Source: Betaproteobacteria bacterium (GTDB taxonomy: Bacteria > Pseudomonadota > Gammaproteobacteria > Burkholderiales > SG8-39). Taken from it: a stretch of 64,000 nucleotides of DNA. Position 1 is the stretch's first letter; each line of letters opens with the position of its first letter. A program made the position numbers and the translations under genes. Under the pieces are notes generated by a model. The model was given only the letters and a program-made list of their open reading frames with translations, did not search any database and had not been told where the DNA came from. The stretch spans positions 62,001-126,000 of the forward strand of contig JACRAS010000107.1 in assembly GCA_016234705.1 (NCBI GenBank). The letters run 5' to 3'. This document shows, one piece after another, positions 8,367 through 16,646 of the stretch.

Positions 8367-8457
8367 GAAGCGGGGTGCACAACGGCCGTCCTTGTGTAGC
8401 GAGCGGAATTCCACCGCGTATTCAACAGCGCGGCCAAACCGCCAGCGTTTTTACAGA

Positions 8458-8486
8458 TTGAAAGTGCGATCTTCAAAGTGTAAGAT
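8458..8486 (+). promoter_or_regulatory. Sigma-70 promoter of the DUF4143 ATPase gene
   Basis: TTGAAA (8458-8463) and TAAGAT (8481-8486) are separated by exactly 17 bases. The start codon of the following gene at 8493 lies 7 bases after the -10 box, so the transcript may have no 5' leader. Confidence 0.6.
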
Positions 8487-8492
8487 AGCGTC

Positions 8493-9695
8493 ATGCAACT
8501 ACTCCCCCGTGACGCGACCGCCGCCCTGCGCCGCCTAGCGCGGGGCTTCCCCGTGGTGGCGGTCACCGGACCGCGGCAGTCGGGCAAGACCACCCTGGTG
8601 CGCGCGACATTTCCCGGCAAGGTGTACGTCTCGCTCGAGGATCCGGACGAGCGCGCGCTCGCGCTCGAGGACCCGCGCGCCTTCCTCGGCCGTTTTGCGC
8701 GCGGCGCCATACTCGACGAGGTCCAGCGCGCCCCCGAGCTGTTCTCGTACCTGCAGACGCGGGTGGACGAACGGCGCTCGGCCGGGCAATTCGTGCTCAC
8801 CGGTTCACAACAGTTTGGTCTGATGGCAAGCATCACCCAGTCGCTCGCGGGGCGGGTGGGGCTTCTGCACTTGCTGCCATTCGCACTCGCCGAACTGAAG
8901 CCGCAGGGAAAGCTCGACGCGTCCCTGTCCAGGGTCATTTTCCGCGGCCTGTATCCGCCTGTGGTTTCGCGCCGTGTCGCGCCGCCGCAGTGGTACGCAA
9001 GCTACGTTTCGACCTACGTCGAGCGCGACGTGCGTCAGGTGGCCGCGATTTCCGATCTTGCGGCATTCCGGCGCTTTCTCAGGATGTGCGCCGCCCGCTG
9101 CGGGCAGCTCCTCAACCTGTCCGGCCTGGCGAACGACTGCGGCATTTCGCACGTGACCGCGCGCGCATGGCTGACGGTGCTCGAAGCGAGCTACATCGTG
9201 CACCTGCTGCCGCCCTATCACGTCAACTTCGGCAAGCGTCTGGTCAAGACGCCGAAGCTCTACTTTTACGACACCGGGCTCGCGAGCTACCTCCTGGATA
9301 TCCGCGAATCCCGGCAGCTGGAGACGCACCCCGCGCGCGGCGCGCTGTTCGAGTCGCTGATGGTGTCCGAATGGCTCAAACACCGCTTCAATCTGGCATT
9401 GCCGACGAATGCGTTTTTCTGGCGCGATAACGTCGGCAACGAAATCGATCTCCTGCTCGACCACGGCCGCAGCCTGCAGCCGGTCGAAATGAAGTCGGGA
9501 CAGACTCCGAGCGGCGATTACTTCGCTGTCCTGCACAAGTGGCTCGCCTGGGCCGGCCGGCGCGCGCGCCGCCCCGCCGTCGTGTATGGAGGCAGCCGCT
9601 CGATGGAGTTCAGGGGCGTGCGATTGCTCGGATGGCGCGAATGGCCCGAGGCTGCGAGCGCGAGACCCGCCGCAGCGGGGCGCGGCACCAGGTAG
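8493..9695 (+). CDS. AAA-type ATPase with C-terminal DUF4143 domain
   Basis: The protein has 400 residues. An N-terminal AAA_14 ATPase domain carries the Walker A motif GPRQSGKTT (26-34) and Walker B ILDEVQRAP near residue 72, with FVLTGSQQF as a sensor-like strand. The C-terminal DUF4143 half contains TYVERDVRQVAAI, YFYDTGLASYLL and EIDLLLD, the last resembling a restriction-endonuclease-like fold. Members of this family are widespread in accessory regions and are of unknown function; a link to defence or toxin systems has been suggested but not settled. The gene has its own promoter and no obvious partner. The role of this copy is unknown. Confidence 0.9.
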   Translation: MQLLPRDATAALRRLARGFPVVAVTGPRQSGKTTLVRATFPGKVYVSLEDPDERALALEDPRAFLGRFARGAILDEVQRAPELFSYLQTRVDERRSAGQFVLTGSQQFGLMASITQSLAGRVGLLHLLPFALAELKPQGKLDASLSRVIFRGLYPPVVSRRVAPPQWYASYVSTYVERDVRQVAAISDLAAFRRFLRMCAARCGQLLNLSGLANDCGISHVTARAWLTVLEASYIVHLLPPYHVNFGKRLVKTPKLYFYDTGLASYLLDIRESRQLETHPARGALFESLMVSEWLKHRFNLALPTNAFFWRDNVGNEIDLLLDHGRSLQPVEMKSGQTPSGDYFAVLHKWLAWAGRRARRPAVVYGGSRSMEFRGVRLLGWREWPEAASARPAAAGRGTR

Positions 9696-9779
9696 CCGCC
9701 GCCTCCGGGCCCGCGTCCGACTCTTGCACCGTTCAGGTACCGAAAGATTGATTTGTGCCGCAGGCGCTGCAACCGGGCG

Positions 9780-10901
9780 CTATACGGATCCCCAGACCTC
9801 CTGCGCGGTCTCGACCACCAGCCGGATCTTTGCCGCCTGAGCCTCTACCGCTATGTCGTTGCCGTGGACGGTGCTGGAGAAGCCGCACTGGGGAGACAGG
9901 CACAGCTGTTCGAGCGGCACGAGCTTCGCGGCCGCGTCGATCTTGCGCTTCAGCTCGTCCTTCGATTCGAGCGACTGCAGCTTGGTGCTGACCAGGCCAA
10001 GGACCACGATCTTGTTCTTCGGGACGTGGCGCAAGGGAGAAAAATCGCCCGATCTGGCGTCGTCGTATTCGAGGAAATATCCGTCCACGGCGAGTTCGTT
10101 GAACAGCGATTCGGCGACCGGCTCGTAACCGCCCGTGGCGGCCCAGGCGCTCTTGAAGTTGCCGCGGCACAGATGCACGCAAACGCGCATGTCGGCGGGG
10201 CGGTCCTTGATCGCGGCGTTGATGAGCTTGGCGTAGCGGCGCGGCAGCTCGTTCGGGTCATCGCCGCGCGCTCGCGCGCCTTCGCGCATTTTTTCGTCGC
10301 ACAGGTAGGCGAGGTTGGTGTCGTCGAGTTGCAGGTAGCGGCAGCCTGCATCCGCGAGCGACTTGAGTTCGTCCCGGTAGGCCGCGGCAACGTCTTCATA
10401 GAACGCGTCCAAGTCGGGATAAGCCTCCTTGCTGATCGCGCCGCGTCCGCCGCGGAAATGCAGCATGGTCGGCGACGGGATGGTCACCTTGGGAATGCCT
10501 TTGGTGATGGTCGAGCGCAGGAACTTGAAGTCCTCCAACTGGATCTGCTTCGCGTGCCGGATCTTGCCCGTGATCTGCATCACCGGCGGCGCAAAATCGA
10601 CGTTGCCCGCGGCGGTCTTGAAGCTGACGGCAATACCGCCTTTCGTTTCGACACCCTCGAGCTGCTCCAGAAAATCGATGTGAAAATAGGTGCGTCGGAA
10701 CTCGCCATCGGTGATGCCCTTCAGCCCGAGCGACTCCTGCAATTTGACGATGTCCCGAATGGCACGGTCTTCGACCTGGCGTAGTTGCTGCCTGGAAATC
10801 TTGCCCTGCCGTTGCTGCTCGCGCGCATCCAGAAGCCCTTTCGGGCGCAGAAAACTGCCGACATGGTCGGCGCGAAAAGGCGGAATCGTGCGTTGTGACA
10901 T
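9780..10901 (-). CDS. MetE C-terminal-domain-like (core) methyltransferase
   Basis: This 373-residue protein aligns with the catalytic C-terminal half of cobalamin-independent methionine synthase and lacks the N-terminal half. It starts PPFRADHVGSFLRP. The zinc ligands are recognisable as HLC in CVHLCRGN and the later cysteine in SPQCGFSS; acidic substrate residues lie in ITDGEF and LQLDDTNLA. Short MetE-like proteins can use a methyl-corrinoid rather than methyl-folate as donor, which fits its position divergent from a corrinoid operon, but that is inference. I chose the ATG at 10899-10901, which has AAAGGAG about 7 bases upstream, over an upstream start. A broader role in thiol methylation is also possible. 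Confidence 0.88.
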   Translation of the reverse strand: MSQRTIPPFRADHVGSFLRPKGLLDAREQQRQGKISRQQLRQVEDRAIRDIVKLQESLGLKGITDGEFRRTYFHIDFLEQLEGVETKGGIAVSFKTAAGNVDFAPPVMQITGKIRHAKQIQLEDFKFLRSTITKGIPKVTIPSPTMLHFRGGRGAISKEAYPDLDAFYEDVAAAYRDELKSLADAGCRYLQLDDTNLAYLCDEKMREGARARGDDPNELPRRYAKLINAAIKDRPADMRVCVHLCRGNFKSAWAATGGYEPVAESLFNELAVDGYFLEYDDARSGDFSPLRHVPKNKIVVLGLVSTKLQSLESKDELKRKIDAAAKLVPLEQLCLSPQCGFSSTVHGNDIAVEAQAAKIRLVVETAQEVWGSV

Positions 10902-11024
10902 GTAGTCTCCTTTGGGCTGATTTGATTGACGAAGGAAAAAAGCCGGTCTGGTTGAGTGCATCTAGTCCGGATTTTCGCCGTTCGCGGAACCGTTCTGGTG
11001 CAATAATAGAATGTGCGTCGTCCA

Positions 11025-11052
11025 ATATTGCAAACAATTGGCGATATTGCAA
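11025..11052. promoter_or_regulatory. Direct-repeat operator candidate in the divergent corrinoid promoter region
   Basis: Two exact copies of ATATTGCAA (11025-11033 and 11044-11052) start 19 bases apart, about two helical turns. They sit between the MetE-like gene and the leader ORF of the corrinoid operon. An ATAATA (complement TATTAT) at 11003-11008 may be the -10 box for the minus-strand gene. No regulator gene is adjacent. Confidence 0.35.
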
Positions 11053-11078
11053 TCTTTCGTTTTTTTGAGGAGACCACC

Positions 11079-11222
11079 ATGCACCAAGGAACCTGGTTAA
11101 AACGCCTGGCGCAAGAGCTGGTCGTCAACGACAAGGTCCAGTTCCTCGCCGGGTTCGGCCGACACGAGCGGCGTGCTCGTGAGTACCGGCTCATGAATTC
11201 TGTTTTCTGGCGAGGTGGGTGA
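11079..11222 (+). CDS. Small leader ORF of the corrinoid operon
   Basis: This 47-codon ORF starts at an ATG with a strong GAGGAG site 6 bases upstream. It ends with a TGA that overlaps the start of the corrinoid protein gene (TGATG, 11220-11224). The peptide is basic (WLKRLAQELVVNDK, then GRHERRARE). I do not recognise a family. It could be a translational-coupling leader, a regulatory peptide, or the relic of a longer gene. The good ribosome site and exact overlap with the next start argue that it is translated. Confidence 0.5.
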   Translation: MHQGTWLKRLAQELVVNDKVQFLAGFGRHERRAREYRLMNSVFWRGG

Positions 11223-11866
11223 TGATCGAAAACGAAAAGCAGTTGATCGAGGCGATCTCGGAAATGCGCGAGGAGGAGGCCTTCGCGCTCGCCAAGGCGA
11301 TGCTGGACCGGGGCGACGACCCGGTCCGGGTGCTGGAGCTGTGCCGCGAGGCGATGGAAATCGTCGGCAAACGCTTCGAGCGCCAGGAGTACTTTTTGCC
11401 TGAACTGGTCCTGGCGGGCGAGATGCTCGAGAACATCGGCGCGATCGCCAAGCCCCTCATCCAGGAGAAATCCGGTGGCGCGGCGAAAAAGCTGGGCCGG
11501 GTGTTGATCGGCACCGTGCACGGCGACCTGCACGACATCGGCAAGAACATCGTTTCTTTCATGCTCGACATCAATGGGTTCGAGGTGAAGGACATCGGCG
11601 TCGATGTGCCGGTGGCGACGTTCGTGCAGGAGATCCGTGAATTCAAGCCCTCCGTCGTCGGCTTGAGCGGCTTTCTCACGCTTGCGTTCGATTCGATGAA
11701 GGAAACGGTGCAGGCGATCGAGGCGGCCGGGCTGCGCAACCGAATGAAGATCATGATCGGCGGCGGACAGGTGGACGAGGCGGTGCGAACCTACACAGGC
11801 GCGGATGCTTACGGGAGCAACGCCGTGATGGCCCTGACGTTGTGCCGCCAATGGTTACCGGGCTGA
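11222..11866 (+). CDS. Corrinoid (B12-binding) methyltransferase protein
   Basis: The 214-residue protein shuttles a methyl group between two methyltransferases on its cobalt. It has the two-domain form of the MtbC/MtmC/MttC class: a helical cap domain (about 1-88) and a Rossmann B12-binding domain. The cobalt-ligand motif DxHxxG is intact as DLHDIG with His104, followed by the conserved SGFLTLAFDSMKETVQ and IMIGGGQVDE loops. It is translated directly after the leader ORF by a TGATG overlap. It would receive methyl from the URO-D-type enzyme next door and give it to the pterin-binding enzyme at the end of the operon. Family assignment is firm; the original methyl donor is not known. Confidence 0.95.
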   Translation: MIENEKQLIEAISEMREEEAFALAKAMLDRGDDPVRVLELCREAMEIVGKRFERQEYFLPELVLAGEMLENIGAIAKPLIQEKSGGAAKKLGRVLIGTVHGDLHDIGKNIVSFMLDINGFEVKDIGVDVPVATFVQEIREFKPSVVGLSGFLTLAFDSMKETVQAIEAAGLRNRMKIMIGGGQVDEAVRTYTGADAYGSNAVMALTLCRQWLPG

Positions 11867-11897
11867 CATCAATGGGGAAAACCGAGGGGTGAAGCGA

Positions 11898-13160
11898 ATG
11901 GATGAAAAACCGGTTACCTCGAGCGGCGGCGCGGCGGCTTACGCCGAGCGGATGAAGCGGATCATGGACGCGGTTGAACTGCGGCAGCCCGATCGGGTGC
12001 CGGTGGCCTTCTTCAACATGTTCTGGCTCGCGCGCTTCGGTGGCATCAGCTGCCGCGAGGCGATGTACAACTACGACTGTCTGGCCGAAATCGCGCGGCG
12101 AGCCCTGCTCGAGCTGCAGCCGGACGTGTATGCCCATCCGCACCTGGTCACCGCAGTCGGGCCGGTGATGGAAAAGATAGGGTACCGGCAGATGCAATGG
12201 CCCGGCCACGGCACCGGGGATAACGTCTCCTACCAGTACCTGGATCGCGAGTACATGAAGGCCGAGGAATACGAGGACTACCTGTTCGACCCGACCGGCT
12301 TCTATCTGGCCAAGTATCTGCCGCGCGTTGCCGCCGAATTCGATGGGCTTGCCCGGCTGCAGAACCTGCCCGGACAGTACTATTTCTCCCTGATTCTCGG
12401 CATGCACCGCTATGCCGACATTCAGGTGGTCGGCGCACTCGCCGCGATGCGCGATGCCGGTGAGGAAGCGCGCCGGATGCTCACTCATGCCGCGGCTTTC
12501 GGCAAGGAGATGGCGGAACTGGGCTTTCCGCAGGCGCAAGGCCCAACCGCCAACGCGCCCTTCGATTATTTCGGCGATAACTTCCGTGGTTCCAAGGGGA
12601 TCATGCTCGACATGTACCGCCGCAAGGACCAGTTGATCGCCGCAATGGACAAGGCCGGAGTCTTCATTCTGCGGCAGGCGTGTGCCGCGGGCGTCCGCAG
12701 TCCGAGCAAGTTCGTGTTCATCCCGATCCATTGGGCTTTCGACGGATTCATGTCCCTCGCCCAGTTCAAGGTGTTCTTCTGGCCGTCTTTTCGCAAACTT
12801 CTCCTCGGCCTGATCGACGGCGGATTCATTCCGCTGGTGCTCTGGGAAGGCGACTGCACTTCGCGCCTGGAAGTCATCGCCGACATTCCCCGCGCCAAGG
12901 CGGTCTACTGGTTCGAGCGCACCGACCTCCTCCGGGCGAAGGAAGTCCTGGGGGGGACCGTATGCCTGCGCGGCAACGTGCCCGCCTCGATGCTCACTAC
13001 CGGTACCCCGGATGACGTGGACGCCTGCTGCCGCGGGCTCATCGAGCAGGTCGGCAGAGACGGCGGGTTCATCCTCGACGGCGGCATCGGCATCCCGGAC
13101 GAGGCCAAGACGGAGAACGTCAGGGCGATGTTCGAGGCGGCGCGCAAGTACCAGCCCTAA
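11898..13160 (+). CDS. URO-D family corrinoid methyltransferase
   Basis: The 420-residue protein belongs to the uroporphyrinogen decarboxylase superfamily, in the branch that transfers methyl groups to or from corrinoid proteins (relatives: MtaA, MtbA, CmuA). Visible features are RQPDRVPVAFFNMF near the start, a central IPIHWAFDGFMSLAQF, LWEGDCTSRLEVIADIP, and FILDGGIGIPDEAKTENV near the end. It is not a haem-pathway HemE, which is shorter and lacks corrinoid neighbours. The HxC zinc pair of MtaA/MtbA is not seen at the equivalent IHWAFD segment, so the methyl donor or activation may differ. The ATG at 11898 has GAGGGG 8 bases upstream and is preferred to a GTG at 11889. Substrate unknown. 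Confidence 0.87.
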   Translation: MDEKPVTSSGGAAAYAERMKRIMDAVELRQPDRVPVAFFNMFWLARFGGISCREAMYNYDCLAEIARRALLELQPDVYAHPHLVTAVGPVMEKIGYRQMQWPGHGTGDNVSYQYLDREYMKAEEYEDYLFDPTGFYLAKYLPRVAAEFDGLARLQNLPGQYYFSLILGMHRYADIQVVGALAAMRDAGEEARRMLTHAAAFGKEMAELGFPQAQGPTANAPFDYFGDNFRGSKGIMLDMYRRKDQLIAAMDKAGVFILRQACAAGVRSPSKFVFIPIHWAFDGFMSLAQFKVFFWPSFRKLLLGLIDGGFIPLVLWEGDCTSRLEVIADIPRAKAVYWFERTDLLRAKEVLGGTVCLRGNVPASMLTTGTPDDVDACCRGLIEQVGRDGGFILDGGIGIPDEAKTENVRAMFEAARKYQP

Positions 13161-13173
13161 GTCACTAGTCTCG

Positions 13174-13827
13174 ATGATTCAATTGGCCGACCGTTCACTC
13201 ACGCTGCGGCACCTTTGCGCGCGCCCTTGCCCCTTGCGTTGCGATGCGCGCGCCCGGAACCAGGCGCTCGAGATGATAGCGCGCGAGACGCTGGCGAGGC
13301 CTCGTTTCGGCTACCGGATTGTCCCGGTGCAGGCTGTTCGAGGCGACGCGATCGACCTCGGCAGCGTGGCGCTGGATGCGCCGGTGCTCGCTGCCGAAAT
13401 CGGCGGGTTGAAAGCCGTGGCGGCGGCAGCGTGCACACTGGGCTCTGCGATCCAGGAACGAATCTCGGCGCTGTTCGCGGCGCGCCGGCGCTCGCTTGGT
13501 CTGGCCCTGGACACGCTGGCCAACGAACTGCTGTTTCGCCTCGCCGACCGGGCGTTCGCAACCATCCGGCGCGAGGTCCGGCGCTCAGGTCTGGGCATCG
13601 GCATCGAAGTCAGCCCGGGGGACCCGGGTGTGCCGCTCGAGCAGCAGGCTCGCGTGCTTGCGCTAGCCGATGCGGCGCGAATCGGCATTCACGCCATCGG
13701 CGCGGGAATGCTCTCGCCGATGAAGTCCTTGTCTTTCCTCGTCGCTTTGGGTCCGGATCTGCGTAGACGCCCCGCTCCGGGGCGCTGCAACTGCTGCCCT
13801 TCCAGGGACCGATGCACGGTGAAATGA
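13174..13827 (+). CDS. MetH activation-domain-like protein
   Basis: The 217-residue protein resembles the vitamin B12-dependent methionine synthase activation domain found as a separate gene in corrinoid methyltransferase operons. Diagnostic parts are GIGIEVSPGDPGVPLEQQ, a GIHAIGAGMLSPMKSLSFLV segment and a C-terminal cysteine cluster, CNCCPSRDRC, which may hold a metal. In MetH this domain binds S-adenosylmethionine and helps remethylate inactive cobalt; here it probably assists reactivation together with the next gene. Start ATG at 13174. Its end overlaps the reactivase gene start, so the two are likely coupled. Exact role is inferred. Confidence 0.75.
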   Translation: MIQLADRSLTLRHLCARPCPLRCDARARNQALEMIARETLARPRFGYRIVPVQAVRGDAIDLGSVALDAPVLAAEIGGLKAVAAAACTLGSAIQERISALFAARRRSLGLALDTLANELLFRLADRAFATIRREVRRSGLGIGIEVSPGDPGVPLEQQARVLALADAARIGIHAIGAGMLSPMKSLSFLVALGPDLRRRPAPGRCNCCPSRDRCTVK

Positions 13828-15623
13828 AACCGCCAGCGCCCTGGTTCCAGGTCCGATTCGAAAATCTGGACCGCGAGACGGAGTGCAACCAAGGCGAAAC
13901 GCTGTTCCACAGCGCGCGTCGCGCCGGCGTGCGCATCGTCGGCGCCTGCGGCGGGCGCGGCGTCTGCGGCACATGCATGGTGCGCATCACCTCAGGTGAG
14001 TGCGATGTCCTGGGGTCCGAATCCCCCGGCGCCGGTACGGCTGCGCGCACCGAAGAATGGGTGCGCGCCTGCCTCGCGCGCCCGGCTGGCGACTGCGTCG
14101 TGGAGATCGCGCCACGTTCGATCGCCGCCGTCGTGCGTGCCGAGGTCGGCGGGCAGGAAGTGATGATCACCCCCGACTCCGTCGTACGCAGTCACGACGT
14201 GGTCCTTGCGCCGGCGATTATGGGGCAGGGACAGGGCGGCGGCGCGGATGCCGACCGTGTCATCGATGCCCTGCGCGATGACGGGGCCGCGCGCATCGAC
14301 CTGTACGCTCTGCGAGAGTTACCCGGACTGCTGCGCGGGACCGGCTGGCGCCTGCGGGCTATGGTGCGGGGCGACGAGGTGATCGGTGTGCGCCCCTGCG
14401 GCAGCCGCAGCCTGGGCCTCGCCGTGGATCTGGGCACGAGCAACTGCGCCGGCTTCCTCGTCGATCTGGAAACAGGAACACGCCTGGCCAGCCTGGGTAT
14501 CGAGAATCCCCAGGCCGCTTACGGTGCCGACCTAGTGAGCCGCGTCAACCATGCCATCCGCTCTCCTGTCGGCGCTAGTGAACTGCAGACTGCCGCAATC
14601 GCGGCGATCGTCGGTCTCGCCCGTGATCTGTGCGGGGCGGTTTCGGCCGCGCCTGTGGACATTGTCGAGGTCGCCGTCTGCGGCAATACCGCGATGCATC
14701 ACCTGCTGCTCGGACTTCCGCTGTCCCAGCTCGGGCGGGCGCCCTTCGTTCCGGCAATGTGCGCGGCGATCGACATCAAGGCGCGTGAACTCGGCTTCGC
14801 CACCGCGCCGGGGGCGTACGTACACCTGTTGCCCAATGTAGGCGGCTACGTCGGCGGCGATCACGTCGCTGTCCTCCTCGCCACCGAAAATCGCTGGGCG
14901 AAGACCACGACGATCGTGATGGACATCGGCACCAACACCGAAATCTCCCTCATCCATCGCGATAGTATTACCACCGTCTCCTGCCCCTCGGGGCCGGCGC
15001 TGGAAGGCGGACACATCGGGGCGGGCATGCGCGCGGCCGAAGGCGCGATCGAGCGGGTGCGCGCGCAGAACGGCCTCCTCGAAATCGAAGTCATCGGCGG
15101 CGACGCGGAGGTGGTGGGACTGTGCGGCTCCGGCGTGCTGGATGTCCTGGCTGCGATGCTCGAGCTGGGGATCCTCAACCGGCACGGCAGGATAGGCGCC
15201 GGACATCAGGCGGTGCGGGAGAGAGACGAGCAGCGCGAAGTGCTGCTCGCGCCCGGGGTGGCCTTCACGCAGAACGATGTGCGCGCCGTCCAACTCGCCA
15301 AGGCGGCGATACGCGCGGGCATCGATTGCCTGTTGCGCGAAGCGGGACTGGAGGAGGAGGCGATCGAACGCGTGGTGATCGCCGGCGCCTTTGGCAGCTA
15401 CATCGGACTGGAAAGCGCGGTGAGGATCGGACTGCTTCCGGCCCTGCCGCTTGCCCGCATCGAGCAGGTCGGCAATGCCGCCGGCGTCGGCGTGCGCATG
15501 GCACTCGCCTCGGCAGCGCTGCGCGATCGCGCCAGGCGCCTCGCCCTGCGCTGCCGTTATCTCGAACTCGGGTCGCTGCCCGGCTTTCAACGAGTTTTCA
15601 TGGGGAGAATCGGTTTTGAATGA
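13812..15623 (+). CDS. RACo-type corrinoid reactivase (ferredoxin plus DUF4445 ASKHA domain)
   Basis: The 603-residue protein matches the reductive activator of corrinoid proteins. An N-terminal plant-type [2Fe-2S] domain has Cys46, Cys52, Cys55 (ACGGRGVCGTC) and Cys87. A linker (about 110-200) follows, then a C-terminal DUF4445 actin-like ATPase with phosphate motifs AVDLGTSNCAGF and VMDIGTNTEISL and a late adenosine motif IAGAFGSYIGLE. It uses ATP to drive one-electron reduction of inactive Co(II) to Co(I). The start at 13812 overlaps the preceding gene by 16 bases; an ATG at 13824 is the alternative. The next gene begins inside its last codons. RACo is best known from anaerobes. Confidence 0.94.
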   Translation: MHGEMKPPAPWFQVRFENLDRETECNQGETLFHSARRAGVRIVGACGGRGVCGTCMVRITSGECDVLGSESPGAGTAARTEEWVRACLARPAGDCVVEIAPRSIAAVVRAEVGGQEVMITPDSVVRSHDVVLAPAIMGQGQGGGADADRVIDALRDDGAARIDLYALRELPGLLRGTGWRLRAMVRGDEVIGVRPCGSRSLGLAVDLGTSNCAGFLVDLETGTRLASLGIENPQAAYGADLVSRVNHAIRSPVGASELQTAAIAAIVGLARDLCGAVSAAPVDIVEVAVCGNTAMHHLLLGLPLSQLGRAPFVPAMCAAIDIKARELGFATAPGAYVHLLPNVGGYVGGDHVAVLLATENRWAKTTTIVMDIGTNTEISLIHRDSITTVSCPSGPALEGGHIGAGMRAAEGAIERVRAQNGLLEIEVIGGDAEVVGLCGSGVLDVLAAMLELGILNRHGRIGAGHQAVRERDEQREVLLAPGVAFTQNDVRAVQLAKAAIRAGIDCLLREAGLEEEAIERVVIAGAFGSYIGLESAVRIGLLPALPLARIEQVGNAAGVGVRMALASAALRDRARRLALRCRYLELGSLPGFQRVFMGRIGFE

Positions 15624-16518
15624 AGCGGGCCCATCGAACGCGAACGCAGCGCCGTTCACCATCATCGGCGACCGGATCAATCCGGGATTCAAGAGCACCA
15701 CGGCGCTGTTGGATGTCGGCGACATGGCGGGCGTCCAGGCGCTGGCAAAGCGGCAGGTCGATGCGGGCGCCGCGGCGCTGGATTTCACCATCGGCCCGCG
15801 CGCCAAGGACGATCCGCAGTTCCTGGTGGAAGTCATTCGCGCGGTCCAGGCCGCGGTGAGCGCGCCGATCTGCTTCGACTATCCCGAACCCGCGGTGCAG
15901 GCGGTTTGCCTCGAGGCCTACGACGCCGACCGGGCCGGCGGCGCCAAGCCGATCATCAATTCGATGGCCGAGACGCGCTGGTCCATGGCCGAGCTGCTGC
16001 CGATCCGGCCCTGCAGGGTGATGCTCATGGCCTCCGAGCGCCTCGATAACGGGATCGGCAAGCCGAACAAGACCGCCGCCGAGATCGCCGGCACCGCAAA
16101 GCGCGCGGCGCTGCGGCTCGCGCGCGAGCACGGCCTGGCGCTGGACGATGTCATCATCGATGTCTCGATCAGCGCCCTCATCGCCGATACGGCGGGCATG
16201 AACCGCGAGGCGCTGGCGGCGATCGGACTGATCGGTTCGGATCCGGAGCTGAAGGGGATACACATTTGCGGGGGCTTGAGCAATATTGCACAGCAGCTTC
16301 CGCCCAAGGCGGCCGACGGCTCCGACCTCAAGCTGCAGCTCGAATGCGCCTTTCTGACCCTGGCGCGCCCGCTCGGCATGGACACAGTGCTCGCCACGCC
16401 TTGGCGCGGGTTCCAGATGCTGCCCGAAGACAATTACGTGCTCGGCGTCTTCAAACGGGTTCTGCAGGCCTCCGGCACCGACGTGCTGCGGCAGGTGAGA
16501 AAGCTTTACCGCAAGTGA
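15616..16518 (+). CDS. Methyltetrahydrofolate:corrinoid methyltransferase (pterin-binding)
   Basis: This 300-residue protein has the dihydropteroate-synthase-like TIM barrel of AcsE/MeTr and CmuB-like enzymes. The start FTIIGDRINPGFKST is the pterin-binding signature, followed by VDAGAAALDFTIG and KPIINSMAETRWS. It transfers a methyl group between the corrinoid protein and tetrahydrofolate. The start is a TTG at 15616 that overlaps the reactivase stop; GGGGAG lies 8 bases upstream, and the in-frame sequence before it belongs to the reactivase gene. It is the last gene of the operon. In this context the likely direction is from corrinoid to tetrahydrofolate, feeding one-carbon metabolism. Confidence 0.91.
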   Translation: MNEAGPSNANAAPFTIIGDRINPGFKSTTALLDVGDMAGVQALAKRQVDAGAAALDFTIGPRAKDDPQFLVEVIRAVQAAVSAPICFDYPEPAVQAVCLEAYDADRAGGAKPIINSMAETRWSMAELLPIRPCRVMLMASERLDNGIGKPNKTAAEIAGTAKRAALRLAREHGLALDDVIIDVSISALIADTAGMNREALAAIGLIGSDPELKGIHICGGLSNIAQQLPPKAADGSDLKLQLECAFLTLARPLGMDTVLATPWRGFQMLPEDNYVLGVFKRVLQASGTDVLRQVRKLYRK

Positions 16519-16646
16519 AGCCACCATCGGCGGCGTTGCATCGTTGGGATTCGCTGTGCTCAGTCCAGGCTACGCGTTGATCGACACATAGTTTCGCAAC
16601 CGACATATGGCGATATAAGGCAGGCTATGGCTGTAGTCGGGCGCGA

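Noticed and set aside
11898-13160. Reading the URO-D protein as haem-pathway HemE.
   Set aside because: It is longer than HemE, diverges in sequence and sits in a corrinoid operon.
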